A stretch of 64,000 nt of DNA from Cymbidium sinense (taxonomy: Eukaryota; Streptophyta; Magnoliopsida; Asparagales; Orchidaceae), in the NCBI GenBank assembly GCA_021442155.1, contig CM038225.1, forward strand, positions 85,076,925 through 85,140,924, written 5' to 3'. Below the pieces are notes generated by a model that was given only the letters and a program-made list of their open reading frames with translations, was not told where the DNA came from and did not search any database. Within the stretch, counting starts at the first letter, position 1. Each line of letters starts with the position of its first letter. Positions 10,198-22,529 of this stretch are shown here, one piece after another. Made by a program: the position numbers and the translations under genes.

Positions 10198-13100
10198 TGT
10201 TGACCTCATTTTTAGAATGAGCTCTCAACCCTTCCATCTTAGACATAGGGCTTCTCTTAGACTTTAAGAGTTTCTTAGTCTTAAGACACATCTAGTGATT
10301 ATGTGGACACTCACTAGCCTAAGACCTAGAAGAGTTAGCCATCAGAATAGGTCATGCCTTACGGGTGTTAGGAAAACTTTCCTACCCTTTAGCTTAAACC
10401 ATTCCTCACTTTCCTTCTTTCAAGTCAAACTCCAAATCAATTCTATTTGATTTTCTCATGACTCAAATCAACTCCATATGATTGAAATCTATGATTAAAT
10501 CCCATGATAAAAAATCCATCAAAAATTCCTCACACTCGATTGAGCTCTAGAGAGAGTTAAGAGCCATCAGAGAGCATCCCTAAGCTTTCTAGGAGGGATT
10601 TTAATCTTAGCTTTCTCAATTTTCTTTCTTAGAAAATAGGGGAGCTCATCTCAATTCCCAAGTCCTTCCATACTCAAATTCAATGCAATTGCCTTTGCAC
10701 ACTCCCTCAGGGCATCAAGTCGAGTGCACCTAAGCATTCCCTCAAGTTCCTAAAGCAAGGAAGAATGCAATTGGATCAAAGCCACGATGGGGAGCAAGTG
10801 GTGTTGGTCCATAGGAAGATCTACTCAACCCCAAGGCTTGAAACTTTCAACAGGGCTTCATCTCCACTAGACAAAGCTACCTCATCGAGCTCGAGCGTAG
10901 GTGATCACATCTGGTGCGGTATGTAATTTTCTGATCACTTAGCTTGATAGGTGTTGGAGCTTTGTGAAAGAAATATTCATGGAAGGTGAAATCCACCATT
11001 GGATTGGCCGCTCTATTCCTCTAGATGGTGTGTGTTGAGTCTTGTATGATTGTATGATAGATCGGGCCCGAATCTCCCTTTGATCATGAACGGTTCACAT
11101 TGATCATCAGGGAAGAACTTGGCTCATCTCAGTCATCCATCCACACATTTTAGATGGGTTGAGATTATTTGGCAAATTTTAGGAATCATTTATTTATTTT
11201 AAATCGCGAGTGAATCCTTAGCCATCCAATCTTTGATCGAATAGCCAAGGATATTAGCACATGCATCCCCGCTGCCATTTGGGATGTGACATTTAAGTCA
11301 CACCCTCACGTCACGATGCGTGTAAAGCACCACCATGCGTTGCGCTGTGAGCTGAGATTAAGTGGGGATTAGTTATTTACCTAATTAATTCCTAATTAAT
11401 CCCTATAACTTCTAAAATTCATAACTCTTCATAAAAAATTAGAAAAATAAAAATAAAAATTCTATGGAAAGATAATTTTATCTAGAATATTTAAAAAATA
11501 TTTTCAATGGATTTTGAATTATGCTTTTATCTGAATTTGGATATCTTTGGGAATCTTAATTAGCTAATTATCCTTTAATTAGTTCATCAATTAATCTTAA
11601 ACTTTTAGGGTTCATTTTAAGGGATGGCCTCTACCTCCCCTAATTTTCTTGAGATTTATTGAGTGCTTAATTGGGAAAATTACTATTTCATTCCCTAATT
11701 ACCCCTTCCATGTAATTAAGGCTAATTAAGGTGTGATTTGTGGATTTACCTTATGATTAAGTTTAATTAAGGTCAGATCCAGTGAATAGGGGTTTTATGG
11801 AATAATTTTGGGGCATTTCCCCTAAGCTATTCCTAAATCCCCTTTTCTCTCCTTAATCCCCTCTTAATTAAAGGTTAACTCATTAATTTTCCCTATAAAC
11901 AATTTTCAAAAATTCTAAAAAGTTCCATAACTTAATTAATCTACCTTCGGTAAATGCTTAGGCATTTAATAGCCTAAGTTCAATTAAGGAAATTAAAACC
12001 CCTTTCATAAGTGTGAAGTGGTGTTTTAAAAGTGCTTAAGCTAAACCCCTTAGCTTAATTAACTTTTAATTGTGAGCCAAATTGCATTAGGCCTTTTCAT
12101 TATTAGGTGCATTACAAATTTAAATTCCTTGTGGGTTTTATGTCATCTCATTAGCTCATAATTACTTAGTTAACTTTTTTCTAAGGTGGTGTAGGTAAGG
12201 GTTAATTAAGCTACTTAACTTATACCTTAACCTAATCAATGTTTAAAAATAGATTTAATTATCTAAAAATTTAAAAAATATATAAAACATATGTGGGAAT
12301 GGGTTAGGAACAGCAAACTCATCTCACATTTTCAAAATTTAATCAAACTTCAAACTAAACAAAAATCATTTTGAAAATCACTTTGATTTATTCTAAATTT
12401 TCTTATTCTATAAGAATGTCTTTAGGATTTAAGTAAAGTGAGTTTTTTTATATGCTTTCATTGCTTTGGATCTTTCCCAACATGTTAAATTGTATTTCAT
12501 GTGATTTTATGCATTTATAATTTCATATTTCAAATTTTAAAATGAAATTGTTTACTTTTTGTCAAATGTGTATGTGTTGGCTAAAGTAAAATATGACTAG
12601 CTATTATCACTACTAAATCTAGATTATTTTCAAAAAAATGCATAAATTAAATATCAAATCTAAAAGTGTGCTACTTATACTTAATTATAAGCTTTCATGA
12701 GATGAATTATAAAAGCATGTTTAGTATAGGTTTCCTTTCTTTCTTATGTTGGTATAGCTTTGAATAAGAATTTTGGTGAGACATAAGGTTCATTTGAAAA
12801 AGGCCTAATGCTCACCTAATTCCATATCCTATTCATCCATATAATACCATCTAAGAAATGTTATCTATACTTACATGCATTTATAAATAGAAATGAATCC
12901 ATTAAACTACTTTTGCATTTTCCTTTCCCATTTCATTTCTTTTATATATATGTTTGTACTTAAGGAAACTGGCATATTAGTCTGGACAACCCCAAGGTTG
13001 TGAGGCTTTAAGTATCCTAAGTAGGTCTTGTACCTTACACCTCTGGTTAACAATGATGATGTACTCACTTGTGTCTTTCTTACTTTCATGTTTGTATGTG

Positions 13101-15235
13101 AAATTTTGGATAAGGAAAACCCTTTTTACTTAAGAAAAATCATGCATACTCTACTTCTAAATTTTCTTAAATGGATTTAGCATGCCTCATAAAGTGTGTT
13201 AACTACTCTGATTTTCATGTATAGGTATGCTCAGGGTCCATCTTTATGCATGTTATATATGTTGGGAAATAAATGAAGTAATGTATGTTATGTGAATTTT
13301 GTTTTATTTTATTTAATCTTGAAATGCCTTCCTTTTTGTATAGGTTTGTTTAGAGTTTATCTAAACATAGGATTGATCAAAAGATGTAATCAAAACATTC
13401 ACCTAAATGAAACTAAAATATGAACCTACTTTAGAGAATTACTTAAGGTTAGGGAAGGAAAGAAAAGTTCTCTTCTCTTTCCCTCTCTTCACAACTTAGT
13501 AATTAATTGTAGGTTCATTTAAACCAAATTAAAAGATGAAATAAAATTAACCCAAAACACTTGAACAACTTAAAAAAAATTTGCCTCTAAGTTTAATATG
13601 CTCTTCACACTTAGAAAATTTAAACCCAAAGTCCTAAGCTAAGCATACCACACAAGCCTTCAAAGCACACACATTAGCCTAAGTCACCACTTCTAGCCTT
13701 AGGTTAGGTCAGTGCATGGTTTGATGTTATATTTTGTTTTGTGTTTTATGCTTTAGACTAGATGTTAGGGTTTATGCTCATAAAATGAATAGTATGACAT
13801 TCTTAGTCTAACTATTCTTTTATGAGGGCGATTGTGCTTAAGGGGTGCTATCATAAATAAAAATATAACTACTTCTTGCTTGCATGTGCTTACACACCTT
13901 TGTATAATCCACAGGTTAGGTAGACTTAGTCACCCATGTGTTGGGTGATAAGTCCAATATACATGCTTGGGGTTTGTGTGGTGTGATTTAGCTAACCTTT
14001 ATTTTACAGGTGTTAGTTAGATTTCCACTTTTTTGTTTCATGTAAAAATTTATATAATTAGGATTTTAGAATGATTTGTTATGGGAATTAGGATGAGCAT
14101 TGGTCATAAGATCCCATCTTATGCACCATGTGAAGCCTTGGAGCATCCACCTTCCAACCATCCAAAAGAATGAACCAAAGAAGAAAGAAGAAAAGAAGAA
14201 AGAAGAAAAAAGAAAAGAAGAAAGAAGAATAAAGCTTGAAGACCCCATAACAATGAATTTCTTTGCTTAATTATAATATTCACTTGTAATCCGGGTTGTA
14301 TAAGAGTAGAGCTTGGCTATCCATATTTGATATTTTTGAGTTTCTGTAGTGGTGCATGACCACAACGGTCATTTATTCTTTTTGCAATTAGCTTTATAAA
14401 TTATTTGATGATTTGTTTAGCTTTTGTATTAAGTGGCATGATTTTCTTAGTTTCTTTCTTGCTTTATGTATGCCTGGATGAGGATTAGGCTCTTTAGAAA
14501 AAAATAAATCTACTTAAAAAATTCAAATAAAAATTAAACAACTCATAACCTCACTTAAAGCTTAGGATTAAAATCGAGATAAAAGAATTAGCAACCCCTT
14601 AGCTGGATGAGCATTTCTTTATAATCTCATGCATAAATGCATCTTATTTCACTCTTGATTGGAGGGCTTTCATCTTTACCAGAGAACTTTAGCTTGACCT
14701 GTGAGAGCCATGGTGGAAACTCACCTCCTCCCTTCTCGCTGATTATGCCCAATAATCATCTTTCTCATGCATTAGACATAAAAATCCTATTAGCCTGAGC
14801 CAAAAATAATTGTCCAAAATAAAAATAAAATAAAATTTGAAATGCATTAAATTTAGCTCATTTGAAGCATGTCCCTTTACATGATCTAGTATTTTTACGG
14901 AGTGAGTTTAAGGACTTAGTATATTTCTAAATAATAATAGCTTAGCTATCTTACATAAGCATAAAGACTTGCCTACATGAATTTAAAATCGTAGGAGGAG
15001 TTAGTTGGCAGCCACACCCAGGCGGTTATAAGTCCAAACTATCGGGTGGTTTGTCCTCTCTTATGGAGGTAAACCAAATACCCATTTTTCACCTTAGATT
15101 TAGGTTGCACTTCTGGCCCTCGCCGAAGCTCCCTAAATTTAGGTTCTGAGATTTGCCCCTTTGTAGGCCATAAGCATAATTTCTCACCTCTTAGGCATTT
15201 CCTTAATCTTGTGTTAAGGAATCATAAGCCCTAAC
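10198..15235 (+). repeat. Long 3' LTR of copy A (right end uncertain)
   Basis: The start is TGTTGACCTCA at 10,198. A second copy of the same sequence starts at 57,356 directly after unrelated AT-rich sequence, which marks this as an element terminus. Colinear landmarks shared by the two copies include TTAGACATAGG/TTAGACTTAAG, GAGCCAAATTGCATTAGG (12,075 vs 61,213), TGGTTAACAATGA (13,043 vs 61,980 and 62,491), CATACCACACAAGCCTT (13,645 vs 63,083), GGGTTGTATAA (14,293 vs 63,673) and GTAACCCCTTA-like sequence (14,592 vs 63,976). The LTR is therefore at least 4.4 kb long. A GAA-rich tract lies at 14,160-14,230. Beyond 14,620 the comparison copy leaves the window, so 15,235 is only a rough limit. 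Confidence 0.7.
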
Positions 15236-15780
15236 TTTCTAATGAAAAATACAACTCAAATAAACTAAATGAATTTCTAAAATGTAAAGCCCAATTAAAG
15301 GATAGTTTGAGATGCTCGCTAGATTTTCTAGCATCATGGGCATTTCCATATCTTCCATTTTGGCTTGATAATAAGTCCCTCTTTTGATCCATCCCATTTT
15401 GATATTCAAACATAAACTAATCAATTGATAGTCATTCCTAATGAAATCTTCAAAGACAACAATCATTTACCTTAATCGAGAGTTTTCTTAAGGGATCCCG
15501 TCCCTTAAGATGTAATTAACTATGGGTGCTAGCCTCCATAGGAAACTTAATGAACTTGATTTAAAATAAACCTTACTTTACTTTTCCATGTAAAGTAGGA
15601 GAAGAATCTCTAATACATATACAAACCCATCATCCTTAGGAGTCCTTATTGAGGTGATTGGTTCCATTAAAGGGTAGTGACTTCTATCTCTCTAGATAGT
15701 ACACTATTTCCTTGATGATGTATCGAATCACCTGAATAAGTACATCTATGAATCTTCATTGCATCTTAACAAGACAAATT
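15236..15780. other. Unassigned stretch between the two convergent elements
   Basis: This stretch holds the border between the LTR of copy A and the 3' end of copy B. If B kept a 3' LTR it should begin here on the minus strand. The LTR start word TGTTGACCTCA (or its complement) is not present, so B may use a different LTR, be truncated, or have lost its LTR. Short open stretches here show no recognisable protein. A short inverted repeat, CTTAAGGGAtcccgTCCCTTAAG, lies at 15,487-15,509. Confidence 0.4.
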
Positions 15781-15789
15781 TCTCTATAG

Positions 15790-18160
15790 GTCTCCTCTTT
15801 CTTTTCTCCACAGATTTGAAAGGAAACTCCTGCAAAAGAAAATTTTCTCCACAGTGTCTCACTGGGGAGAAATTTGATTTGATTTGTTGATTTATGATTT
15901 GGTGCCCCACTGAGGAATTAGAATTTGGAATCCACTGAGGATAGAAATTGTGAACCCTCCACTAGAACAGTTGTTGGATTGACCGATTCCACTAGGAAAA
16001 TCAGAAAGATTTGCATCTCACTAAGGAGAAGCTGATTGATTTGATTGTTTAATTGACTCCACTGAGGGAGGAAGGTTGGATTTGTTTTAGATTTTAAGTT
16101 TTAAATTTTTGAGGTGGACCCTATCAGTTTTCGATGGACCATACTGAGAAGGAGCTTATATCAATCTAGACCTATCTTAGATTTATCAATCCAAAGGGAG
16201 TAGTTTCTCAGCCTCATAGTAGGACTATCCGACCAAAGGGGGTTGCCTTTGGTTTTGTAGCGGTCAATCTAGGGAAGAAAGTGTAGGGACTCACATCTTC
16301 TACCAAAGAATCTTTGGGGTGACACATTAGCAAGGTAACATGCCAAACTAAGGTCATTCGAGTGAATGCCATTGGGAAATTTAAATAAGCTCAAAGATAG
16401 TCAAAGTTAATTTTATTTTTAGATATATTTGATGAATCCCATCGGTTTGTGATTGACTGCACTATGTATGGGTCGTATTGGCCTTAACCTAGCTTCAGAT
16501 TTATCAATCTAAAGGGAGTAGTTTCTCGATCGAGGGGAGAACTATCCAACTAAATGGGTGACTTTTGGTTTGCAATGGTTAATTCAGGGAAGAAAGCTTG
16601 GGGACTCACATCTTCCTTAATAAAACTCCACTAAGGGTGACACATTAGCAGGTAATATGTCAACCCAACCTAACTGGCCGTCGATTTGCTATCATTCTAG
16701 AAAGAATGTGCGGCTTATATCTTCCAAAGTGAAATGGCCAAGGTAACTTGTTTGTGGCAAAACATATTGAACCCTACCTAAGGATGACTATTAAGAGAGT
16801 GTCGACCTGGGGACTTATCTCTACTCAAGAGTAGTCAGGCAATTCTTATAGGGAGTTACGTCTAAAGATAGGATGCTTGGGAAGAGGCTAGGGGCTTGAA
16901 TTCCTAATCCATAAGTGAATAAATTTGTTAATTTATTTGTTGTGGATCCTATTGGTTTTACGAGGGATCTTATTGAGAAGGAGCTTGTATCAGCCTAGAC
17001 CTGTCTCAGGTTTACTGAATAAAAGGGAAAATATGTGCATCCGCTAGAAAAATTCTCCAACCACAGGGGTGGCTACTAGGAAAGGGGGAATGTCTAATCC
17101 AAGACTAGCCCAGGTAATGTTTAAATGGGGTCGCAAAGGACGTGATCCAAATAGAGTGCCAACAGGGGAGGGGTCGCTAAAGGCTTTATCCAAAACCCTA
17201 AAATAGAAAATATCTATAGGTATTCGGTGGCCAACTCAATGAGAAAGCTTGGGAACTCACATCTGCCAAGAGTGGTGTATCCATCAGGTGAGTCGCTATC
17301 AGTATAGTGAACATCAACCAACCTAAGGTGCCCATTGGTTTGCAACAATCAGCCTAGGAAGAAAGCATCGAGGATTTACATCTTCCTACAATGGGACTGA
17401 TTGCCAGGATAATATGTCTTCAACTTGATAGGTGATATCCGACCTAGGGCGACTATTGAGTGAATGCCACTAGGGGACTTATATCAACTCAAAAGTAGTC
17501 AAGAGGAAAGGAGCCACTAGGGGAGTTATCCTAATCCTCAAAGATTCTCGACCTAGTTAGTGCATGATGGCTGGCTCAAGAGGAAAGCATATAGGCTTAC
17601 ATCCTCTTAAACAAAGTTAACATGAGGTAGCTTACTGGCTATGCAGTGAGATCTACTAAACTAATAAGGTGCTCATCAGTTTGCGATGGTCAAGTTGGGA
17701 AGAAAGCACGGGGACTCACATCCATCAAACAAGTAACCACTAGGGTGACACACTAGTAAAGTAGCATGTCAGCCCGACCTAGAGTAGTTAATGAGTGAGT
17801 GCTACAAGGGCTTGCTCCCACATCAAAATAGCTTGAGACAAAAGACATGTGTTTATTTTTTGTGTTCGAAGGAGGATAGAAGGTTGCTTGGGTTTTCTTA
17901 CACCTCCTTAGTTGTGTTAGTCAAAATAGGACGTCTCTTGGGTTCTCTTACACATATTCTAATAACACTTAGGGATTGTGTTTAATTTGTGTTTGTGCTA
18001 TGAAAGAAGGATAGGATACCTCTCGGGTTCTCTTATACCTATCCTAAATGCATCATGGTGGATTCACAAACAAGCAAATAATGCTTCGAAAGAAGATAAT
18101 ATCTTGATGAATTGGAATAAAATTTTTGAAGATAGAATTGTTTTCAAACATAATTTTTAT
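15790..18160 (-). repeat. Repeat-rich 3' region of copy B
   Basis: Inverted versions of the copy A words are found: GAAGAAAGC..GGGGACTCACATCTTC near 16,278, 16,580, 17,240, 17,358, 17,575 and 17,698, TCGGTTTGTGATTGA near 16,441, and GATAGGATACC..GGGTTCTCTTA near 18,010. The region nearest the far end (15,840-16,090) carries CTCCACTGAGG/CCCACTGAGGA words also present before the LTR of A. Monomer spacing is less regular than in A. Confidence 0.65.
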
Positions 18161-19130
18161 GGGTAGTATTTCTTCAAATAGAGTCCAATAATTGGAAGCA
18201 TCAGGTGTTCCCCTTTATAATCAATAAGCTGATAAGATCCTCCTTAGTAAGCCTTCTCTATGATAAAAGGGCCTTCCCAAGTGGGTTCAAACTTGCCGCC
18301 CATTTTTCAACGGGCAACAATTGGTCTCCTTAAAACTAAAATAAGCTCTCCTAATTGAAAAGCTCTAGGGCGGACCAGCTTGTTATGAGCTTGAATCATC
18401 TTGGCTTTGTACAACATGAGGTTCTGCCACACCTGTAGGCATTTTTCCTCCAAACCTTCAAGCTCTTCTAACCACAACTTGACATTCTGCTCTGTAGTGA
18501 TTTTACTTCCCATTACTATCCTTAGTGATGAGAGTTGAACTTCTAATGGTAGAATAGCTTCAGACCCATACACTAAGTAGAATGGGTTAGATTGAGTTAA
18601 AGTTCTGTATGTGGTGCTGTATGACCACAAGCCTTCAACTAGTGGCTCATACCACTGTCACTTGTTGTCTTCAAGTGTCTTCTTTAGTATCTGGATGAGA
18701 GTTTTGTTGAATACTTCTGTTAGGCCATTTACTCTAGGATAGTAGATAATGGAGTATCTCTAATCTATATTGTGTCTTCTAGCAGAAACTGTTAATTTTA
18801 GTGCTCTTGAATGCAGTACCATTATCAGATATAATTCGACCCAGAACCTGATATGGTTCTATAAAATTGGAACATCACCTCTCTAGATTACTTTTTCCCA
18901 CTTGAAAAAGTATTTGGTGGCAGTTAGGATGAACCGATGATCCTTGAAAAAATGAGGATCAATAGGACCCACTATTTCGGTGCCCCAATATTGAAATAGC
19001 CATGAGGCCAATGTAGGGTGTAAAATTTTGGGTGGTTGATGTAGGACCACATCGTGTACCTGACACTGATGGCACCTCCTAGCTACGTTCATGCAATCTG
19101 TAATCATTGAAGGTCAACAGTATCCTAGTC
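18160..19130 (-). pseudogene. pol (INT): Integrase of copy B
   Basis: Reading right to left, an HHCC zinc-binding region is present: VHSGLYGAHQ near 19,170-19,200, then CMNVARRCHQCQVHD within 18,883-19,107, followed by FQYWGTEIVGPIDPHFF, which holds a GxDxxGP-like first catalytic region with the Asp position altered (EIVGPID). ISDNGTAFKSTKI follows near 18,790-18,830, then frame changes. The piece 18,307-18,630 gives TTYRTLTQSNPFYLVYGSEA and RRPIVAR, and the C-terminal blocks GGSYQLID and YLKKYYP lie near 18,165-18,240. It would have inserted the cDNA. It is split into at least three frames. Confidence 0.8.
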
Positions 19131-19479
19131 TCCTGATCTTTGCTTTTATCTTTGAATCGGATTGATGTGCTCCATATAGGCCTGAATGTACCTCGGTCAC
19201 AATCCTATGGGATTTGTATTTGTCTAAATAGTGTAACCACATTTGATCGTAAGACTGTTGGTACAAGGTGCCATCCATGAGAGCGTATGAGAGCTCTCTA
19301 TTTTATCTGATGGACTTATGATTTCTCTTAAGGTAGTTTACCTGTGTTCAAGTAATTTATGAATGGTTGCCACCAATCCAGCTCCTCATCATTTTTGGCA
19401 ACGGCAACCTCCCCTTCAAGAGAAAGTCGAGAGATTTTGATGCTTTTGGACCCTTATTGGAATGGACTCATCTTCCGGA

Positions 19480-19880
19480 CATGCCAATTCCTTGGCAAGT
19501 TTGGCCAAAGCATCTACAACTATATTCTCTCCTTAAAAAACCTTCTAGATGGTGACCTTATGGATTTGGGCCAACAACTTCATGGTGTACTCATGGTAGT
19601 GATGAAGCTTAAGTTTTAGAACCTTATAGGACCCAAAAATCTGGTTGATGATCAACTGAGAATCCCTATAGATGTTGATGCTTTTAAAATATACTGTAAT
19701 GGCTAACTCTAGACCGACAATCAAAGCCTCATACTCAGCTTTGTTGTTAGTGCAGGGATTGGACAGATAGTATGAGAATCTCATCACATCACAGTTAAGA
19801 GTTAAGAGAACTATTCCTACCCCTGTCTTTCTTGGAAGAATAGATCATGATTCTTCTCCTTTTTGAAAGGAAGCTGCACC
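19480..19880 (-). pseudogene. pol (aRNH): Archaeal-type RNase H of copy B
   Basis: The piece 19,545-19,787 reads YYLSNPCTNNKAEYEALIVGL, then NIYRDSQLIINQIFGSYKVL. Upstream in a neighbouring frame MYFDGAASFQKGE near 19,860-19,895 gives the first catalytic Asp, and VDALAKLAKEL near 19,490-19,520 the last. Against copy A, NNEAEY has become NNKAEY and GDSQ has become RDSQ: the E still aligns within AEYEAL and the Asp of DSQ is kept. As in A, this second RNase H lies between RT-RNase H and integrase. Confidence 0.8.
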
Positions 19881-20009
19881 ATCAAAATACATCTCCCAAC
19901 AACGATTATCAACCTCTCCTAAGTTCATAATTTATTTGTCAGGGAGATCATCACTAAGTGGGGAATCTGTAAGAAGTGGGTGTGCTGCTAAGAAATCTAT
20001 TGGTGCTTG

Positions 20010-20440
20010 TCCTTTCATAGCATGGAGGGGTACGAATGTAATATAGATCTATGAGAGGATCATGGACCAACGTGCCAACCGTCGGGATAACATTAGTCAT
20101 GCCATAAGATACTATAATGGATTGATTCTTAAAATCAAGTATACCTTATGAGAAAGCATGTAGTGTCATAGCTTTTGAGATGCTAAGATTAAAGCTAGGC
20201 AATGTTTCTAAATAGGTGGGTAGTTTGCTTCAGTTAGGGATCGATGATGGATGAGATAGTAGAGAGAATTCTCCTTCCCTTCGCCGTTGTTTTGGGCCAA
20301 TAAAGTGCCAAGGGAGTCATCCAATACGGTAGTGTAATGGATAAGTGGCCTGCCCAGGGTAGGGGCTACTAGAATTGGCGGCTTCACTAAATATTATTTG
20401 ATGTCTTCAAAAGCATGCCGGCACTTGTCATCCCACTTGA
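20010..20440 (-). pseudogene. pol (RH): First RNase H region of copy B
   Basis: Minus-strand translation gives KFKWDDKCRHAFEDIK near 20,400-20,445, DDSLGTLLAQNNGEGKEN near 20,270-20,325, LTEANYPPI near 20,225-20,250 and KHCLALILASQKL near 20,180-20,220, then HYMLSHKVYLI. These match the copy A RNase H region block by block. Stops replace residues in at least two places. No single open stretch longer than 60 codons survives, so this part was found by comparison with copy A. Confidence 0.7.
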
Positions 20441-21730
20441 ACTTAGCATTCTTTTTGATAAGTGTTGAAAATGGTTTTCATCTCCTTGATAAATTGGAGA
20501 TTAAGTGCCTTAGATATGTCAACTGCCTTTGGAATGATCTGAGTTAAGTTAGACTTTTAGGGGGTGGCATTTCTAAGATGGCTTTGATCTTTTCTGGGTC
20601 TATCTCTATTCCCCGATGTCGAATAATAAATCCAAGGAACTTCCCGAAGCTACTCGGAATGCACACTTTTAGGGGTTCATTTTGAGGTTGAATTGGTTTA
20701 ATTGTTCGAAAACTACTCTCAAGTCAAAGAGATAGTCTTCCTTTTCTTTGCTTTTAACTACTATATCATCAACATAGCATTCAACTTGATGATGAATGAG
20801 TTCATTGAAGATCTAAGAAATGGCCCATTGGTATGTAGCACCAGCACTTTTAAGGATGAAAGGCTTGACCTTATAATAATAGTTTTTGATAGGGGTTCGA
20901 AAAATAGTGTTTCTTTTATCCTTAGGGGTCATCTTGATTTAGTTGTAGCTAGATAACCCATCCATGAAGGAGAATACTGCATGGGATGAGGCAATGTCCA
21001 CCATTAATTTTAGTATAGGAAGTGAAAATTTATCTTTAGGACATGCCTTATTTAAGTCCCTTCAATTGATGCATATGTGAATTTGGCCATTCTTTTTCTT
21101 AACTGGCACGACACTGGCTAACTAGGTAGGGTATTTTTCTTCCCTGATGAAACCAGCATTGATCAATTTCTTGACTTTAAAAATGACTTATTATTCAATT
21201 TCTAATCGCATGCGTCTAGGAGCTTGCTTGACAGGGTTAACGCTAGGGTGTATTGATAGTTTGTGGACTGTTATGTTAGGAGATAATTCAAGCATCTCTT
21301 CATAACTTTATGCAAAGCAGTCCTTAAACTTAATCAATAGCTTGACTAAGTCATTGGTTTCTTCTTCATTCAGCAGATAGCTAATGTATATAAGGCGTGG
21401 ATCTTCTTCTATTCTGAGGTTGATTTTATTAAGTCTGTCAATGGTTGAATGGATTTTCTCTTCAGAATATGGTGCATCTTTGATTTGAAGATCATCAAGA
21501 TCATCTGAAGTTTCTAAACACACTTCTTTATAAGAGTTAGTTTGATTTAAGAAGATCCTATCAGACTCCAGATGATTGGTGACAACTAAGCAGTAACCAT
21601 CATTATTGACTGGGACCCTATCCGAATTCCTAGTCCTGATCTTGATTATGCATCCCTGCCTTTGTTGTTCCACAACTTCTTGAAATACTTTGACCTGTTC
21701 TTGGACCATGTATAAGGAATCAAACATTTC
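20440..21730 (-). pseudogene. pol (RT): Reverse transcriptase of copy B with N-terminal extension
   Basis: The open piece 21,308-21,727 covers the acidic linker (DGYCLVVTNHLESDRIFLNQ, LNEEETNDLVKLLIKFKDCF), which aligns with 3,640-3,945 of copy A. RT follows in several frames: ASVVPVKKKNGQIHI near 21,065-21,110, DLNKACPKDKFSLPI near 21,025-21,070, SSHAVFSFMDGLSSYN, then the catalytic YVDD at 20,765-20,776 followed by IVVKSKEKED. FLGFIIRHRGIEIDPEKIKA near 20,590-20,650 is open where A has two stops. YVDD is intact, but frameshifts make the domain dead. Confidence 0.85.
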
Positions 21731-21951
21731 TTTGCAAGATTATGAACACAAGGCAAGTACCAAACAAAAGGTAATTTCATTAAATCTTTGTATGAATTGT
21801 CCTCAAGTTCTATACCAGCTTCTGGACTTGAGGATGATGATCTCAATAGGAATCTCTTCAGATTAACATCCATGGAAGACCTAGGGGCCTCCTTAACTAC
21901 TAAAACTTCAACTTTTTGAGAAGAAAGTGAGGTCAAAGCTAAAGTTCCCAA
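21646..21951 (-). pseudogene. Linker of copy B between protease and RT
   Basis: A 101-codon open piece reads LALTSLSSQKVEVLVVKEAP, then SSSSSPEAGIELEDNSYKDL and KLPFVWYLPCVHNL. Copy A has the corresponding blocks in pieces at about 3,310-3,540 (SSSSSPEVDIELEEDTFKEL), so this is a conserved family-specific spacer and not a separate gene. It overlaps the start of the RT extension in another frame, which marks a frameshift near 21,650-21,730. Function is unknown; its acidic/serine-rich make-up suggests an unstructured tether. Confidence 0.5.
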
Positions 21952-22329
21952 CTATTGCCTAATAATTTTACATAAACCTGATTCAAATACATTTGTGCTT
22001 TGGTTGAAGGCCTGATCTTCGTCACTGTCTGGCTCGAGTGTCATCTCCAATGAAAACCGCTGAGAGGGGTTGGCTAGTGTGCTAATCATATGAGACTCAT
22101 CCTCCAAGTTGGATTCCAAGTCTATATGAATAGCTAGAGTACTCTTGTGAACTGGAACATAACCCCTATTAGAGGCTGGCGACCAGGGGGTCTTCCTCCT
22201 CTGGAATTTCCTCTATACCTGCCTTTTCCTCTGCCTAGTGGAGGTCGAGTCATCCTACCCATGTGTTCATATGGTGGAATGAACTATGGCTGAAATGTAA
22301 CATGCGACTCTCCTCTTCCTCGGTGTTCA

Positions 22330-22405
22330 TTTCTCATGTACTTTTATTTTTCTTTTCTTTTCTTTTTATTTTTCTTTTTTTTCTTTTTCTTTTTCTTTTG
22401 TATTT
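22330..22405 (-). repeat. Pyrimidine (minus-strand purine) tract of copy B
   Basis: A run of T and C on the plus strand, in words such as TTTTTCTTTTCTTTTC, occupies the position homologous to the purine tract at 2,850-2,935 of copy A, between protease and RT. It produces a Phe/Leu-rich shadow frame on the plus strand that should not be read as a membrane protein. Confidence 0.7.
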
Positions 22406-22529
22406 GAATTTTGACCAAGTTTGCAAGAATAGATATTTTGATTTTGAGGAAGATAGTAGGTCGCATCTTTATATATATCGACCTCTCTAACTGAAAATGT
22501 CTTTCATCTCCTTTGACATGGTATTCGAT

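Larger units (their letters stand above)
1..15235 (+). mobile_element. Ty3/gypsy Tat-type LTR retrotransposon, copy A (5' part outside window)
   Basis: Reading 5' to 3' the plus strand gives gag, aspartic protease, reverse transcriptase, RNase H, a second RNase H of the archaeal type, integrase, a long tandem-repeat 3' region and a long LTR. The second RNase H between RT-RNase H and integrase, and a hypervariable repeat-bearing 3' region, are known marks of the plant Tat lineage (Ogre/Retand relatives). The 5' LTR, primer-binding site and start of gag lie left of the window. Stops and frameshifts occur in every domain, so the copy cannot be autonomous. The right end is a guess: the LTR matches the one at 57,356 up to at least 14,620, and a clear terminal CA with a target duplication was not found. 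Confidence 0.8.

Noticed and set aside
14066..14248. Ser/Phe-rich minus-strand frame
   Set aside because: It is the shadow of a GAA-rich purine tract in the copy A LTR.
22263..22490. Hydrophobic plus-strand frame resembling a small membrane protein
   Set aside because: It is the complement of the purine tract of the copy B pol region; composition explains the Phe/Leu run.
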